Under the pieces are notes generated by a model that did not search any database, was not told the origin of the DNA, and was given only the letters and a program-made list of their open reading frames with translations. A DNA stretch of 5,680 nucleotides from Candidatus Nanopelagicales bacterium. GTDB taxonomy: Bacteria; Actinomycetota; Actinomycetes; S36-B12; GCA-2699445. Below, in pieces: positions 1 through 5,680 of this stretch. Positions within the stretch are counted from its first letter, which is position 1, and each line of letters opens with the position of its first letter. The stretch spans positions 1 to 5,680 of the forward strand of contig JAOZTQ010000102.1 of the NCBI GenBank assembly GCA_029939085.1, written 5' to 3'. The translations under genes and the position numbers were made by a program.

Positions 1-857
1 CTTGCAAGTTCGGCAGCTAGGTCGCTATCGGCCGCAACCACAAAAAACGTTGCGCCAAACAATGTATCCGGGCGCGTCGTGTAAACCGTGACAGCTTCAT
101 CGGCACCTTCGATTTGGAACTCTACTTCCGCTCCCGTCGAACGTCCGATCCAGTTGCGTTGCATGAGCAAGACTTTCTCGGGCCAAAGCCCCTCAAGCTG
201 CTTCATATCGTCCAATAGCCGGTCCGCGTAATCGGTGATTCGCAGATACCACTGGGTAAGTTTTTTCTTCGTGACTGGTGAGTCGCAACGTTCACACAGG
301 CCGTTAACTACCTGCTCGTTAGCAAGGACGGTTTGATCAGTGGGACACCAGTTCACCTGGGAGGCCCGCCGGTAGGCCAGACCGCGTTTGAACATTTGCA
401 GGAAGATCCACTGGTTCCATTTGTAGTACTCCGGATCGCAGGTGTTTAAGACTCGATCCCAATCGAATGAACAGGCGTAGCGTCGCATCGATGCTTTTTG
501 CTGCTCAATGTTTTCGTAGGTCCACACCGACGGATCAATACCCCGCTTGATTGCCGCATTTTCCGCCGGTAAACCAAACGCATCCCAACCAATGGGATGC
601 ATCACATTGAAACCCCGCTGAACCCAATAGCGCGCAACAACGTCGCCGAGTGCGTAGGCCTCCGCATGACCCATGTGTAGATCGCCTGAAGGATACGGAA
701 ACATATCCAGCACATACATCTTGTCGCGGGCGTCATGAGGATCGCCAGAGCGGAATGGCTGAAGTTCATCCCATACTGGAAGCCATCGATCCTGTATTTG
801 CTGCACGTCATAGACGTCTTCGGTCGCTCCTACGACGGAGTCGGCGCGGTCGGTCAT
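1..857 (-). CDS. leuS: Leucyl-tRNA synthetase, N-terminal part (cut by the left window edge)
   Basis: This class I aminoacyl-tRNA synthetase charges tRNA-Leu with leucine in the cytoplasm. The ORF is open at the left edge and 285 codons are visible of a protein usually around 830-950 residues. Seen in the translation: the class I HIGH signature as HMGH at residues 61-64, preceded by MFPYPSGDL; the WDAFGLPAENAA block at 91-102; a zinc-ribbon-like insert with WCP (170-172) and CERC (188-191); the QRNWIGRS block at 233-240; and the start of the CP1 editing domain with TTRPDTLFGATF at 260-271. The KMSKS loop and anticodon-binding domain lie outside the window. The start is ATG at 857-855, with AAGGA at 862-866 four bases upstream. 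The upstream neighbour is the MBL-fold gene, 47 bases away on the same strand, so co-transcription is possible. Identity is very secure. Confidence 0.97.
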   Translation of the reverse strand, partial: MTDRADSVVGATEDVYDVQQIQDRWLPVWDELQPFRSGDPHDARDKMYVLDMFPYPSGDLHMGHAEAYALGDVVARYWVQRGFNVMHPIGWDAFGLPAENAAIKRGIDPSVWTYENIEQQKASMRRYACSFDWDRVLNTCDPEYYKWNQWIFLQMFKRGLAYRRASQVNWCPTDQTVLANEQVVNGLCERCDSPVTKKKLTQWYLRITDYADRLLDDMKQLEGLWPEKVLLMQRNWIGRSTGAEVEFQIEGADEAVTVYTTRPDTLFGATFFVVAADSDLAAELA

Positions 858-904
858 AGTGTCCTTAACTAATCTGGAGTTCCCCAGCAATGGTACCGAG
901 TGGG
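858..904 (-). promoter_or_regulatory. leuS leader with Shine-Dalgarno site and a small hairpin
   Basis: This is the 47-base gap between the MBL-fold gene stop and the leuS start. On the minus strand AAGGA (862-866) sits four bases before the leuS ATG, a normal ribosome binding site that fixes that start. Positions 874-887 can form a short hairpin (CTGG/CCAG arms, tetraloop GAAC, plus one G-U pair). The AT-rich run that follows is not a U-tract, so I do not call it a terminator. The gap is too short for a leader with a full T-box riboswitch. No convincing -35/-10 pair is visible, and leuS transcription could come from upstream. Confidence 0.55.
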
Positions 905-1615
905 CTACGCCCCTTTACGCCGCAGGAACCCTCGAACCGCTTCTCGCGCATTGTTTCGGATATGTGGGCCATGTGTGAAGACCGCGACCCGATAATCCAA
1001 CTCCCCCAGTACGTGGGCAGATTGTTGGTTAAGTGCCGCCGAACTACAAAAAGCAGCGACCGGCCAGCGCATGCGACCTGTCATGTTCCAGATGGCATCA
1101 CCGGTAAACAAAACTCCAGTCGGCTCATGTCGCAGACTGATATGTCCAGGAGTGTGGCCCGGGGTGTGATGCAAACTTAGACCTCCAGCAATATCCAGCA
1201 CATCACCGTCGTCAAACTTTTCCGCTACCGGAACTGGATCGAACCCCCCGATGGATAATCGACCAAAAATTCGTCCCAGAACGGTCTGCTGATCCATAGG
1301 CGGTGCCTCACCCGATGTGGCATACATCGCGTCGTCAGTATGTATTCCAACACCTGTCAGACCGCTGCGACGAGTTAGCTCTGCGGCAGAGCCAGCGTGG
1401 TCGCTGTGAGCGTGAGTCAAAATGATTTTTTGAACATCAGCAGGATGTTTCCCGATTGCCGCTAGCCCAGCAACGATGCGCTTCGATGCGCGTTTGGTGC
1501 CGGTATCGACCAGTACGACTGAACCATCGTCATCGATGAGCACCAAGGTATTGATGAAATCTCGCAAGGTGGGTATGCGATACACGCCAGGTGCCACCGG
1601 AACTATCGCTCTCAT
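905..1615 (-). CDS. MBL-fold metallo-hydrolase, glyoxalase II-like
   Basis: This is a 236-residue soluble hydrolase of the metallo-beta-lactamase superfamily with no signal peptide, so probably cytoplasmic. The metal-binding set is complete: HAHSDH at 68-73 (H68, H70, D72, H73), H154 in TPGHTPGH, D173 in FTGDA, and H215 in FTHGPH. The N-terminus (VAPGVYRIPTL) and the VLVDTG strand at 34-39 are typical of the single-domain hydrolases annotated as glyoxalase II-like or YflN-like. The substrate cannot be told from the sequence; thioesters such as S-acyl thiols, lactones and phosphoesters are all known in the superfamily. The start is ATG at 1615. Its nearest purine-rich site, AGGA at 1628-1631, is 12 bases away and weak. 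It lies between the glutamate-cysteine ligase homologue (65 bases upstream) and leuS, all on one strand. The ligase neighbour makes a thiol-linked role thinkable but unproven. Confidence 0.9.
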   Translation of the reverse strand: MRAIVPVAPGVYRIPTLRDFINTLVLIDDDGSVVLVDTGTKRASKRIVAGLAAIGKHPADVQKIILTHAHSDHAGSAAELTRRSGLTGVGIHTDDAMYATSGEAPPMDQQTVLGRIFGRLSIGGFDPVPVAEKFDDGDVLDIAGGLSLHHTPGHTPGHISLRHEPTGVLFTGDAIWNMTGRMRWPVAAFCSSAALNQQSAHVLGELDYRVAVFTHGPHIRNNAREAVRGFLRRKGA

Positions 1616-1653
1616 AGCCGCAGTCTGTCCTACCGGACGATGGATATCACGTC

Positions 1654-1676
1654 AGTTCGGCGACAAGGGTCGAACT
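1654..1676. promoter_or_regulatory. Inverted repeat upstream of the MBL-fold gene
   Basis: AGTTCG (1654-1659) and CGAACT (1671-1676) form perfect 6-bp arms around an 11-base centre, 38-61 bases upstream of the MBL-fold gene start. The right arm lies in the 9-mer GGTCGAACT (1668-1676), which recurs exactly at 3166-3174 inside another intergenic inverted repeat. No U-tract follows on either strand, so a terminator is unlikely. An operator, or an RNA hairpin between the two genes, is the likelier reading. It is not the actinobacterial LexA box, whose half-sites run in the opposite order (CGAAC then GTTCG). Confidence 0.35.
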
Positions 1677-1680
1677 AAGG

Positions 1681-3120
1681 TCAAGACCAATCGGCAACGG
1701 ATGGTCCATCAAAGCCATAGGACAACATTTTTTTCACCATACCCGCCAGAGCTTCAGCCCTACTCATCCGTGATTGCAAATCACGTACTGTATCTACCTG
1801 CCAACGGGACCCATTTATTTGCCGATCCAATCGCAGGCGGGCAGACGCTAAAGCCAGATCGATATCGTCAGCTGCTACGCCCTCAGTCCGCAACGCTGTT
1901 TCGGCGGCTGGGATCAGCTCGGCCAGAATCTCGGTGACCGGTAGCTGCACCGTCTCCCCTGTCGACATATCGGGCCAAACTAAATCGGTTGATAGGCCCT
2001 CCCTTGCTGCCGCCCACAAATTAGATCGCACCTGCTCGAAAGGTAGCCACTCACCAAAGTCGAGTTGAGCCAACGCAAGTGTGGCACCAATCATGAGACC
2101 GGCATTGCCGACCATGTCCGCAATAGTCGGTCCGGTCGGAAGGGCACGGAACTCTATTCGCACATGCCCCGATCCACTGGGGTCATACACCGGTCGATTC
2201 CATCGCCACACCGTGCCGGCATGAAGTCTTAATTCGTGGAGGGCAGGTGGATCGGCATCGGGTTCGAGATCATAAATCACCGGCATGATTGGCTCAAACT
2301 GTTCTACGTCCTCGATAAAGGACTCTGCAGCTCCACCTCGGTTCCAGTCTTTACCGAGAAACACTCGTCGCTCGGCAATTGGTGCCGCCCAGCCGCTCAC
2401 AGCTTGAGCAAAGATCGGGATCCGATTGTCTGCCCAAAGTTTTCGTTCGAGAAAGAAAGGTGAATTGGCGGCCAAGGCCAAGACCGGGGCCGATGCCAAA
2501 TGTGCAGCGTTCAATGTCTGGGCAAATCGATTTGGTGGGACTCGCAGGTGGACTTGGAGTGCGTTATTTGCACCTTCTGCCACTATTCCCGGAAATGAAG
2601 CAGCAACCGTTTCGGTAGGTCCGTCTATACGAATTTCATCGTCAAACTTATGGCGCGACAAAGCTGCTGCCAGTACTCGATATCTGGGCTCTGGCGTCAT
2701 GATGTCGGGCCTAAGCAGCACTGATTCGCTCAGCGTCGGTAACGTCCCACCCAGCGCCAGCTGAGCCCCGTGCAGCTCCGCGGCCGCCGATAGATCAGCC
2801 AAACCTGATCGCATATCTGCCGCCAAGTTCGCAAAAGGTCGGCCTACCAACGGAACCGGTTTAGTGTCGTATTCGGCAGTGAACCGGTCAACTTCGGTTG
2901 CAGCGCCTACTTCCTCAACTACCTGCATATTGCACGGAGCTGGTTGGGCATTATCGTCGACGAGAGAAACTTCAACCTCGGTCCCCAATGTCAACGGTCC
3001 CGCACCAAAGCCTGGTCGCCGAAGCAGAGTCTGCAGTTCGTCAGCTTGATGCCGGATGCGTTCACCAAAGAGCACATAATCCTGCGCAGCAAAGGAATCC
3101 TGATCGATCGGCTCGCCCAT
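1681..3120 (-). CDS. Glutamate-cysteine ligase homologue, GCS2 superfamily, long actinobacterial type
   Basis: This 479-residue soluble protein belongs to the carboxylate-amine/gamma-glutamyl ligase group (GCS2 fold), whose members use ATP to join the gamma-carboxyl of glutamate to an amine, classically cysteine. Visible motifs are GTEVEV at 46-51 (the ExE metal/nucleotide strand), AEYDTKPVPL at 82-91, GGTLPTL at 124-130, NALQVHLRV at 186-194 (histidine of the substrate strand), ANSPFF at 218-223, LHAGTVWRWNRPVYD at 299-313, and HVRIEFRALPTGPT at 319-332. Its length and motif order match the roughly 500-residue actinobacterial proteins annotated as glutamate-cysteine ligase. It does not match the shorter YbdK type or EgtA of ergothioneine synthesis. 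From memory, relatives read more like LEIN where this one has AEYD, so substrate change is possible. The start is ATG at 3120 with AGGAG five bases upstream. Substrate is inferred from family only. Confidence 0.85.
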   Translation of the reverse strand: MGEPIDQDSFAAQDYVLFGERIRHQADELQTLLRRPGFGAGPLTLGTEVEVSLVDDNAQPAPCNMQVVEEVGAATEVDRFTAEYDTKPVPLVGRPFANLAADMRSGLADLSAAAELHGAQLALGGTLPTLSESVLLRPDIMTPEPRYRVLAAALSRHKFDDEIRIDGPTETVAASFPGIVAEGANNALQVHLRVPPNRFAQTLNAAHLASAPVLALAANSPFFLERKLWADNRIPIFAQAVSGWAAPIAERRVFLGKDWNRGGAAESFIEDVEQFEPIMPVIYDLEPDADPPALHELRLHAGTVWRWNRPVYDPSGSGHVRIEFRALPTGPTIADMVGNAGLMIGATLALAQLDFGEWLPFEQVRSNLWAAAREGLSTDLVWPDMSTGETVQLPVTEILAELIPAAETALRTEGVAADDIDLALASARLRLDRQINGSRWQVDTVRDLQSRMSRAEALAGMVKKMLSYGFDGPSVADWS

Positions 3121-3125
3121 ATCAA

Positions 3126-3130
3126 CTCCT
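3126..3130 (-). promoter_or_regulatory. Shine-Dalgarno site of the glutamate-cysteine ligase homologue
   Basis: AGGAG on the minus strand ends five bases before the ATG at 3120. It is the strongest ribosome binding site in the window and fixes the start of the ligase gene. Confidence 0.8.
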
Positions 3131-3151
3131 GCCTAGACCGTACCGAAACCT

Positions 3152-3172
3152 TTCGACCTACGATTGGTCGAA
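3152..3172. promoter_or_regulatory. Perfect inverted repeat in the divergent intergenic region; candidate operator
   Basis: TTCGACC (3152-3158) and GGTCGAA (3166-3172) are perfect 7-bp arms around a 7-base centre, so the arms are about two helical turns across, as expected for a dimeric repressor or activator. The site lies between the divergent starts at 3120 (minus) and 3222 (plus). On the minus strand TACGGT (3142-3137) fits a TANNNT -10 box. If it is used, the repeat would be centred near position -32, over the -35 region, which here has no good consensus. The promoter assignment is inference; the repeat is directly visible. Its right arm extends into the 9-mer GGTCGAACT shared with the repeat at 1654-1676. 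Confidence 0.45.
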
Positions 3173-3221
3173 CTTACCCATTCGCCAGGACTCCGACGAT
3201 TCGCCTTACTACCTTGGCGTC

Positions 3222-3488
3222 ATGTATTTCTGGCTGATGATGTTAACCGCGGGGGTTTTAATCACTGCGGGTGCGATCATCGCGCTCCGGGAGCCGCCAA
3301 TCCGCGGCGATAGCAGTAGGTCACTCGGCATCGGGACAATCCTGGTCGGCGTTGGTGTATTACTGGCATTCGCGATAGAAAGCCCAATCGCATTAGCGCT
3401 TGCGATTGTTTGTAGCGGCATTGCTCTCGTGGTCTTCGGTCGGTCTTTGCTGCAACGTCAGCAAGTCCAATCGCTACGACATCACTAG
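3222..3488 (+). CDS. Small integral membrane protein of unknown function, 88 residues
   Basis: I do not recognise this protein. Three hydrophobic helices are visible at about residues 3-22, 35-52 and 55-73. The first loop is charged and proline-containing (REPPIRGDSSRS, 23-34), and the short basic tail (R74 to the end) carries Q, R and H. The charge pattern (R/E loop after helix 1, basic C-terminus after helix 3) suggests both lie in the cytoplasm, with the N-terminus outside. ATG 3222 is the first plausible start: no ATG, GTG or TTG occurs just upstream in frame, and no Shine-Dalgarno site is near, so the transcript could be leaderless. ATG 3237 or 3240 are alternatives. It is the only plus-strand gene, divergent from the ligase homologue and ending tail-to-tail on the YhhN-family gene. 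The hydrophobic pattern supports a real gene, but without a recognised family the call is moderate. Confidence 0.62.
   Translation: MYFWLMMLTAGVLITAGAIIALREPPIRGDSSRSLGIGTILVGVGVLLAFAIESPIALALAIVCSGIALVVFGRSLLQRQQVQSLRHH
3485..3488. other. CTAG palindrome shared as stop codon by two convergent genes
   Basis: The plus-strand membrane gene ends with TAG at 3486-3488 and the minus-strand YhhN-family gene ends with TAG read from 3487-3485. The two stops overlap inside one CTAG palindrome, leaving no intergenic space for a terminator. Any transcription end must lie inside the opposite gene. Confidence 0.85.
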
Positions 3489-4117
3489 AGCACGAGAAGC
3501 GCGCCGACCAAGAGTGCTTGCGCGCCGTGATACGTGACGTGGACTAAGGTCCGCCCCCCTGGAGTTGTTCCCACAAATCTGCCCCAGGCCAATAGCGCAT
3601 CAGATAACGCGAACACCAGCACTCCCAATACGGCCGGCGTTACCGCAGTGCCAACACCCAAGATGAGTACCGCTCCTAATGCGAATAAGTACCCCACAAC
3701 AACTAGACCCAACACAGTCGAACGTTGCCAAGCTCCCGCAACGATCCGGCGTCCCACAGTTGCCAGAGTTATCACAAAGAGCACTACGCCCACGGCTAGC
3801 CATCCCGCTTCCAGCGGCACCGTGAGCAACCCAACGATATACGCGATATGACCAAGTAAAAATGCTGCCGCACCAGGGATAAAGCGGTCAAACATTAACC
3901 AGACGTCACCAATCAGCCCGCCCACAAGTCCCACCACAAACCACCACCGCACGACGTCCTGCGCTGGCACAAGTGTTACCGCGACCACGATCAAAGCGAC
4001 TAGTACTAGCGGCTTTGCAACGTATTCGATACGCCGACGATCCGCGGCTACCGACCACCAATCAACCAGTGCCGCGACTACAGCGACCGTGGCAGCCATC
4101 CAAGCGATCGGGGTCAT
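3485..4117 (-). CDS. YhhN/TMEM86 family membrane protein, putative lysoplasmalogenase
   Basis: This 210-residue polytopic membrane protein has about seven to eight hydrophobic helices and matches the YhhN/TMEM86 family. Characterised members hydrolyse the vinyl-ether bond of lysoplasmalogen, releasing an aldehyde and a glycerophospho-alcohol. Family landmarks are seen in order: AKPLVL at 34-39, GDVWLM at 70-75, AFLLGHIAY at 85-93, FALSDALLA at 169-177 and HVTYHGAQALL at 193-203. The two conserved acidic positions thought to be catalytic in the family correspond to D71 and D173. Length is normal for a bacterial member. The start is ATG at 4117, overlapping the upstream gene's TGA as ATGA. No independent Shine-Dalgarno site is evident, so translational coupling is likely. 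It is the last gene of its operon. Family assignment is strong; the substrate in this organism, and whether it makes plasmalogens, is unknown. Confidence 0.88.
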   Translation of the reverse strand: MTPIAWMAATVAVVAALVDWWSVAADRRRIEYVAKPLVLVALIVVAVTLVPAQDVVRWWFVVGLVGGLIGDVWLMFDRFIPGAAAFLLGHIAYIVGLLTVPLEAGWLAVGVVLFVITLATVGRRIVAGAWQRSTVLGLVVVGYLFALGAVLILGVGTAVTPAVLGVLVFALSDALLAWGRFVGTTPGGRTLVHVTYHGAQALLVGALLVL

Positions 4118-4842
4118 TGGTCAAGTAGCGTTTCCGACAGAACTGGCTCTAGCGCAGCCGCCAACTCAACTCCAACCCGGTCGTGAGTCTGCCAACCCCA
4201 ATGGAGACCGTCGGGGTTATTCGGACCTGGCAATACAAGCTCATCTAAAGCAATCCCCGGGATTTGCTCGCGATCACACCATCGGACGGCCGCGGCAACG
4301 GCCGGCAGGTGTGGTCGCGTTGATGGATACAAATCTGACTTATACGGAGTAGGCAGCAGTCGCACTATGGGTAGATCCGGGCGCATGTATCTGATCCCCG
4401 AGACCATTCGACTGAGATAGTGATTGCTTACCGTCGGTGGAAGTTGACTGAAGCGACCATCGGTCCAAGAAATGACATGCGGTGCGGCCGCCAGGTAGGC
4501 ACTGCGAGTCGATCTACGCAGGCTGCCGGGACGAAGATAAGGCAGCACCTCACGCAACCAGGTCGGCATCGCCGCAGGCAACTGATCCATATGGCCCAGT
4601 GATAAGACGACCGCGTCCGCCCGCGGCAGATACTCACCCCACACGACTGGGTCCTTGGTCAGGGCCCACCAGCCATCACGAGCGGTAAAGCCTAACCTCG
4701 ACACCAGATCAATGTCGGCATTCAAGAGTCGAGCACAGGTCGAGGTAAAAAGTTTCGGATGTGACGGAGGTACCGGTCCACTCGGGCCATGAAATGCCAG
4801 TGAGTCGGCGAAGACCAACAACCGGGTGGCTGATGAGGTCAT
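4114..4842 (-). CDS. octT: SGNH-fold acyltransferase, diglucosylglycerate octanoyltransferase-like
   Basis: This 242-residue SGNH/GDSL-fold protein closely resembles the family of mycobacterial OctT (Rv2418c), which transfers octanoate from octanoyl-CoA to diglucosylglycerate early in methylglucose lipopolysaccharide synthesis. Seen: block I as FADSLAFHGP (11-20) with nucleophile S14; RLGFTARDGWWAL (49-61), a block II equivalent with the WW pair typical of this group; LGHMDQLP (82-89) in place of the usual GxND block III; LRPGSLRR (103-110); and PDGLHWGW (210-217), giving the catalytic D211 and H214. There is no signal peptide, which fits a cytoplasmic transferase rather than a secreted esterase. 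ATG 4842 overlaps the upstream TGA as ATGA, and GGAG lies 13 bases upstream, rather far. It couples onward to the YhhN-family gene. The group is clear, but the acceptor sugar and acyl chain here are inferred; partner genes such as gpgP are not in the window. Confidence 0.78.
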   Translation of the reverse strand: MTSSATRLLVFADSLAFHGPSGPVPPSHPKLFTSTCARLLNADIDLVSRLGFTARDGWWALTKDPVVWGEYLPRADAVVLSLGHMDQLPAAMPTWLREVLPYLRPGSLRRSTRSAYLAAAPHVISWTDGRFSQLPPTVSNHYLSRMVSGIRYMRPDLPIVRLLPTPYKSDLYPSTRPHLPAVAAAVRWCDREQIPGIALDELVLPGPNNPDGLHWGWQTHDRVGVELAAALEPVLSETLLDQ

Positions 4843-5669
4843 CGGTCGCGGTCATCTCCAGATCGTGCCTGCTGAATCGCCCTGCGCCGATACATCTCTT
4901 CAATTCCCCGACTCACCAACTGGTGCACTTCCTCTTCCTGCCACGGCATATGGACTACTCGACCTCCTGTCACGACTGAATCGGACAGCGGACCGAGGTC
5001 GTTCGATACTCTCTGCTCGAGTTCCTCGATTCTGGGACCAGATCCGAGCGCGAGGACCACAAACTGATCGCTGTCCCATCTCGCCATGGCATCGGATTCA
5101 CGAAAGGCCGGAACAAGATCACGCGCAACATCCGACATGACGTCGCGACGCACATCGGTTTGTTCATCCCACCCCGGCAGAACCTCAACGACCGTACAAC
5201 TCACTGGCTCTTGATATCGGCGACTGAGCGCCAACAGTTCTCTACCTACTTCTGATAGCCCACGTCTATTGAGGAGTCCCGTCTCGAAGTCTCGGACGGT
5301 CTCAGCCTGGACATCGTCCATCGCCGAAACTATAGCCATCAGCGAAGACAACCGGATGGCGTTGATGACTAGTGCAATGACGGTCGCGACCACCATCGCC
5401 AACAGGTAGCCACCCACCTCCAGCGAACCAGTGAGAAAAGCCGCGGCACCCAACCACAGCAACCAAATCGCTGAGATCGTGGTGACAAACCAAAAAAGGC
5501 GCAGAACCGCGATTCCTGCGCATGCCAAAAGCAAGACTACAAAAATGGTTTCGGCCAAGCTCCCAGCCACCGCCATTCCCACCGAAACTCCCGAAGTCGC
5601 AACGATCAGCGTCCCGGCCGCAATTTGTTGCGGATTCTCTGAAAGTCCCCCACTCCGTTTCAGGATCAC
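4839..5669 (-). CDS. Membrane-anchored degenerate GGDEF-domain protein (may start beyond the right edge)
   Basis: At least 276 residues. Four hydrophobic helices (about 16-36, 41-61, 63-81, 86-107) precede a cytoplasmic domain opening with DFETGLLNRRGL (127-138), the classic beginning of a GGDEF domain (DxLTGLxNRR). The active-site hairpin reads RWDSDQF at 197-203, so GGDEF has become DSDQF: both glycines and the glutamate are lost. The first-strand aspartate appears to be E162 (VVEV). Diguanylate cyclase activity is therefore unlikely; GTP or c-di-GMP sensing, or a purely structural role, is more probable. GTG at 5669 is the first in-window start candidate but has no Shine-Dalgarno site, and the frame stays open to the edge (GTC, GGT, GTT upstream), so the true start and further helices may lie outside. 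The gene heads the ATGA-coupled set with octT and the YhhN-family gene. Confidence 0.75.
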   Translation of the reverse strand: MILKRSGGLSENPQQIAAGTLIVATSGVSVGMAVAGSLAETIFVVLLLACAGIAVLRLFWFVTTISAIWLLWLGAAAFLTGSLEVGGYLLAMVVATVIALVINAIRLSSLMAIVSAMDDVQAETVRDFETGLLNRRGLSEVGRELLALSRRYQEPVSCTVVEVLPGWDEQTDVRRDVMSDVARDLVPAFRESDAMARWDSDQFVVLALGSGPRIEELEQRVSNDLGPLSDSVVTGGRVVHMPWQEEEVHQLVSRGIEEMYRRRAIQQARSGDDRDR

Positions 5670-5680
5670 GACACCAACTA

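Noticed and set aside
1627..1638. Short hairpin GTCC-TACC-GGAC upstream of the MBL gene
   Set aside because: A 4-bp stem is expected by chance and it has no terminator tail.
1653..1676. Possible SOS (LexA) box
   Set aside because: The half-sites are in the wrong order and spacing for the actinobacterial CGAAC-N4-GTTCG box, and the genes nearby are not DNA-repair genes.
1476..1937. Plus-strand open frame of 153 codons across the MBL and ligase genes
   Set aside because: It is antisense to two well-supported genes and its composition (rich in S, T, R) is that of a shadow frame.
2898..3221. In-frame upstream extension of the plus-strand membrane ORF, giving 196 residues
   Set aside because: The extension is mostly antisense to the N-terminal coding region of the ligase homologue, lacks domain character, and crosses the divergent intergenic region. 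Only the part from ATG 3222 looks like protein.
3209..3421. Minus-strand frame of 70 codons opposite the small membrane gene
   Set aside because: Its product is low in structure and rich in P, T and S, the expected mirror of a hydrophobic plus-strand gene; no ribosome site precedes it.
3499..3526. Repeated GCGCGCC (3499-3505 and 3520-3526) able to pair as a GCGCGC hairpin just after the plus-strand gene
   Set aside because: It encodes the repeated GA..LLV pattern at the C-terminus of the YhhN-family protein and no U-tract follows, so a terminator role is not supported.
4285..4310. GC-rich near-palindrome (GGCCGCGGCAACGGCC)
   Set aside because: It lies inside octT and reflects an alanine-rich helix (AVAAAV); there is no regulatory context.

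Overview
The window looks like chromosomal core or near-core DNA from an actinomycete (Actinomycetota) of moderate GC content, a little above half by eye. Three proteins point there: the leucyl-tRNA synthetase type, an SGNH acyltransferase resembling the mycobacterial/streptomycete diglucosylglycerate octanoyltransferase (OctT), and a long actinobacterial-type glutamate-cysteine ligase homologue. In actinomycetes octT and leuS are commonly found in the same neighbourhood. There is no sign of an RNA gene, insertion sequence, CRISPR array or phage gene. Coding density is very high and no gene-free stretch exceeds about 100 bases.

Layout. Positions 1-857 hold the N-terminal part of leuS (minus strand, running off the left edge). 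Upstream of it on the same strand are an MBL-fold metallo-hydrolase (905-1615) and a GCS2-family glutamate-cysteine ligase homologue (1681-3120). These three genes are spaced 47 and 65 bases apart and may be co-transcribed. A divergent intergenic region of 101 bases (3121-3221) carries a perfect 7-bp-arm inverted repeat. It is followed by the only plus-strand gene, a small three-helix membrane protein (3222-3488) that I do not recognise.

From the right edge inward, a second minus-strand operon encodes a membrane-anchored degenerate GGDEF protein (4839-5669, perhaps starting beyond the window), the OctT-like SGNH acyltransferase (4114-4842) and a YhhN/TMEM86 lysoplasmalogenase-family membrane protein (3485-4117). 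All three are joined by ATGA stop/start overlaps. The last of them collides tail-to-tail with the small plus-strand gene, both ending in one shared CTAG palindrome.

How they may work together (inference). The right-hand operon suggests an envelope or lipid role: acylation of a glucosylglycerate precursor, ether-lipid turnover, and a possible nucleotide-sensing or regulatory membrane protein. The left-hand set pairs an amino-acid:thiol ligase homologue with a glyoxalase-II-like hydrolase ahead of leuS. The two left-hand intergenic regions share the 9-mer GGTCGAACT inside inverted repeats, which hints at a common regulator. I see no clearly new biological system. The unknown small membrane protein, the paired inverted repeats and the degenerate GGDEF protein are the best leads.
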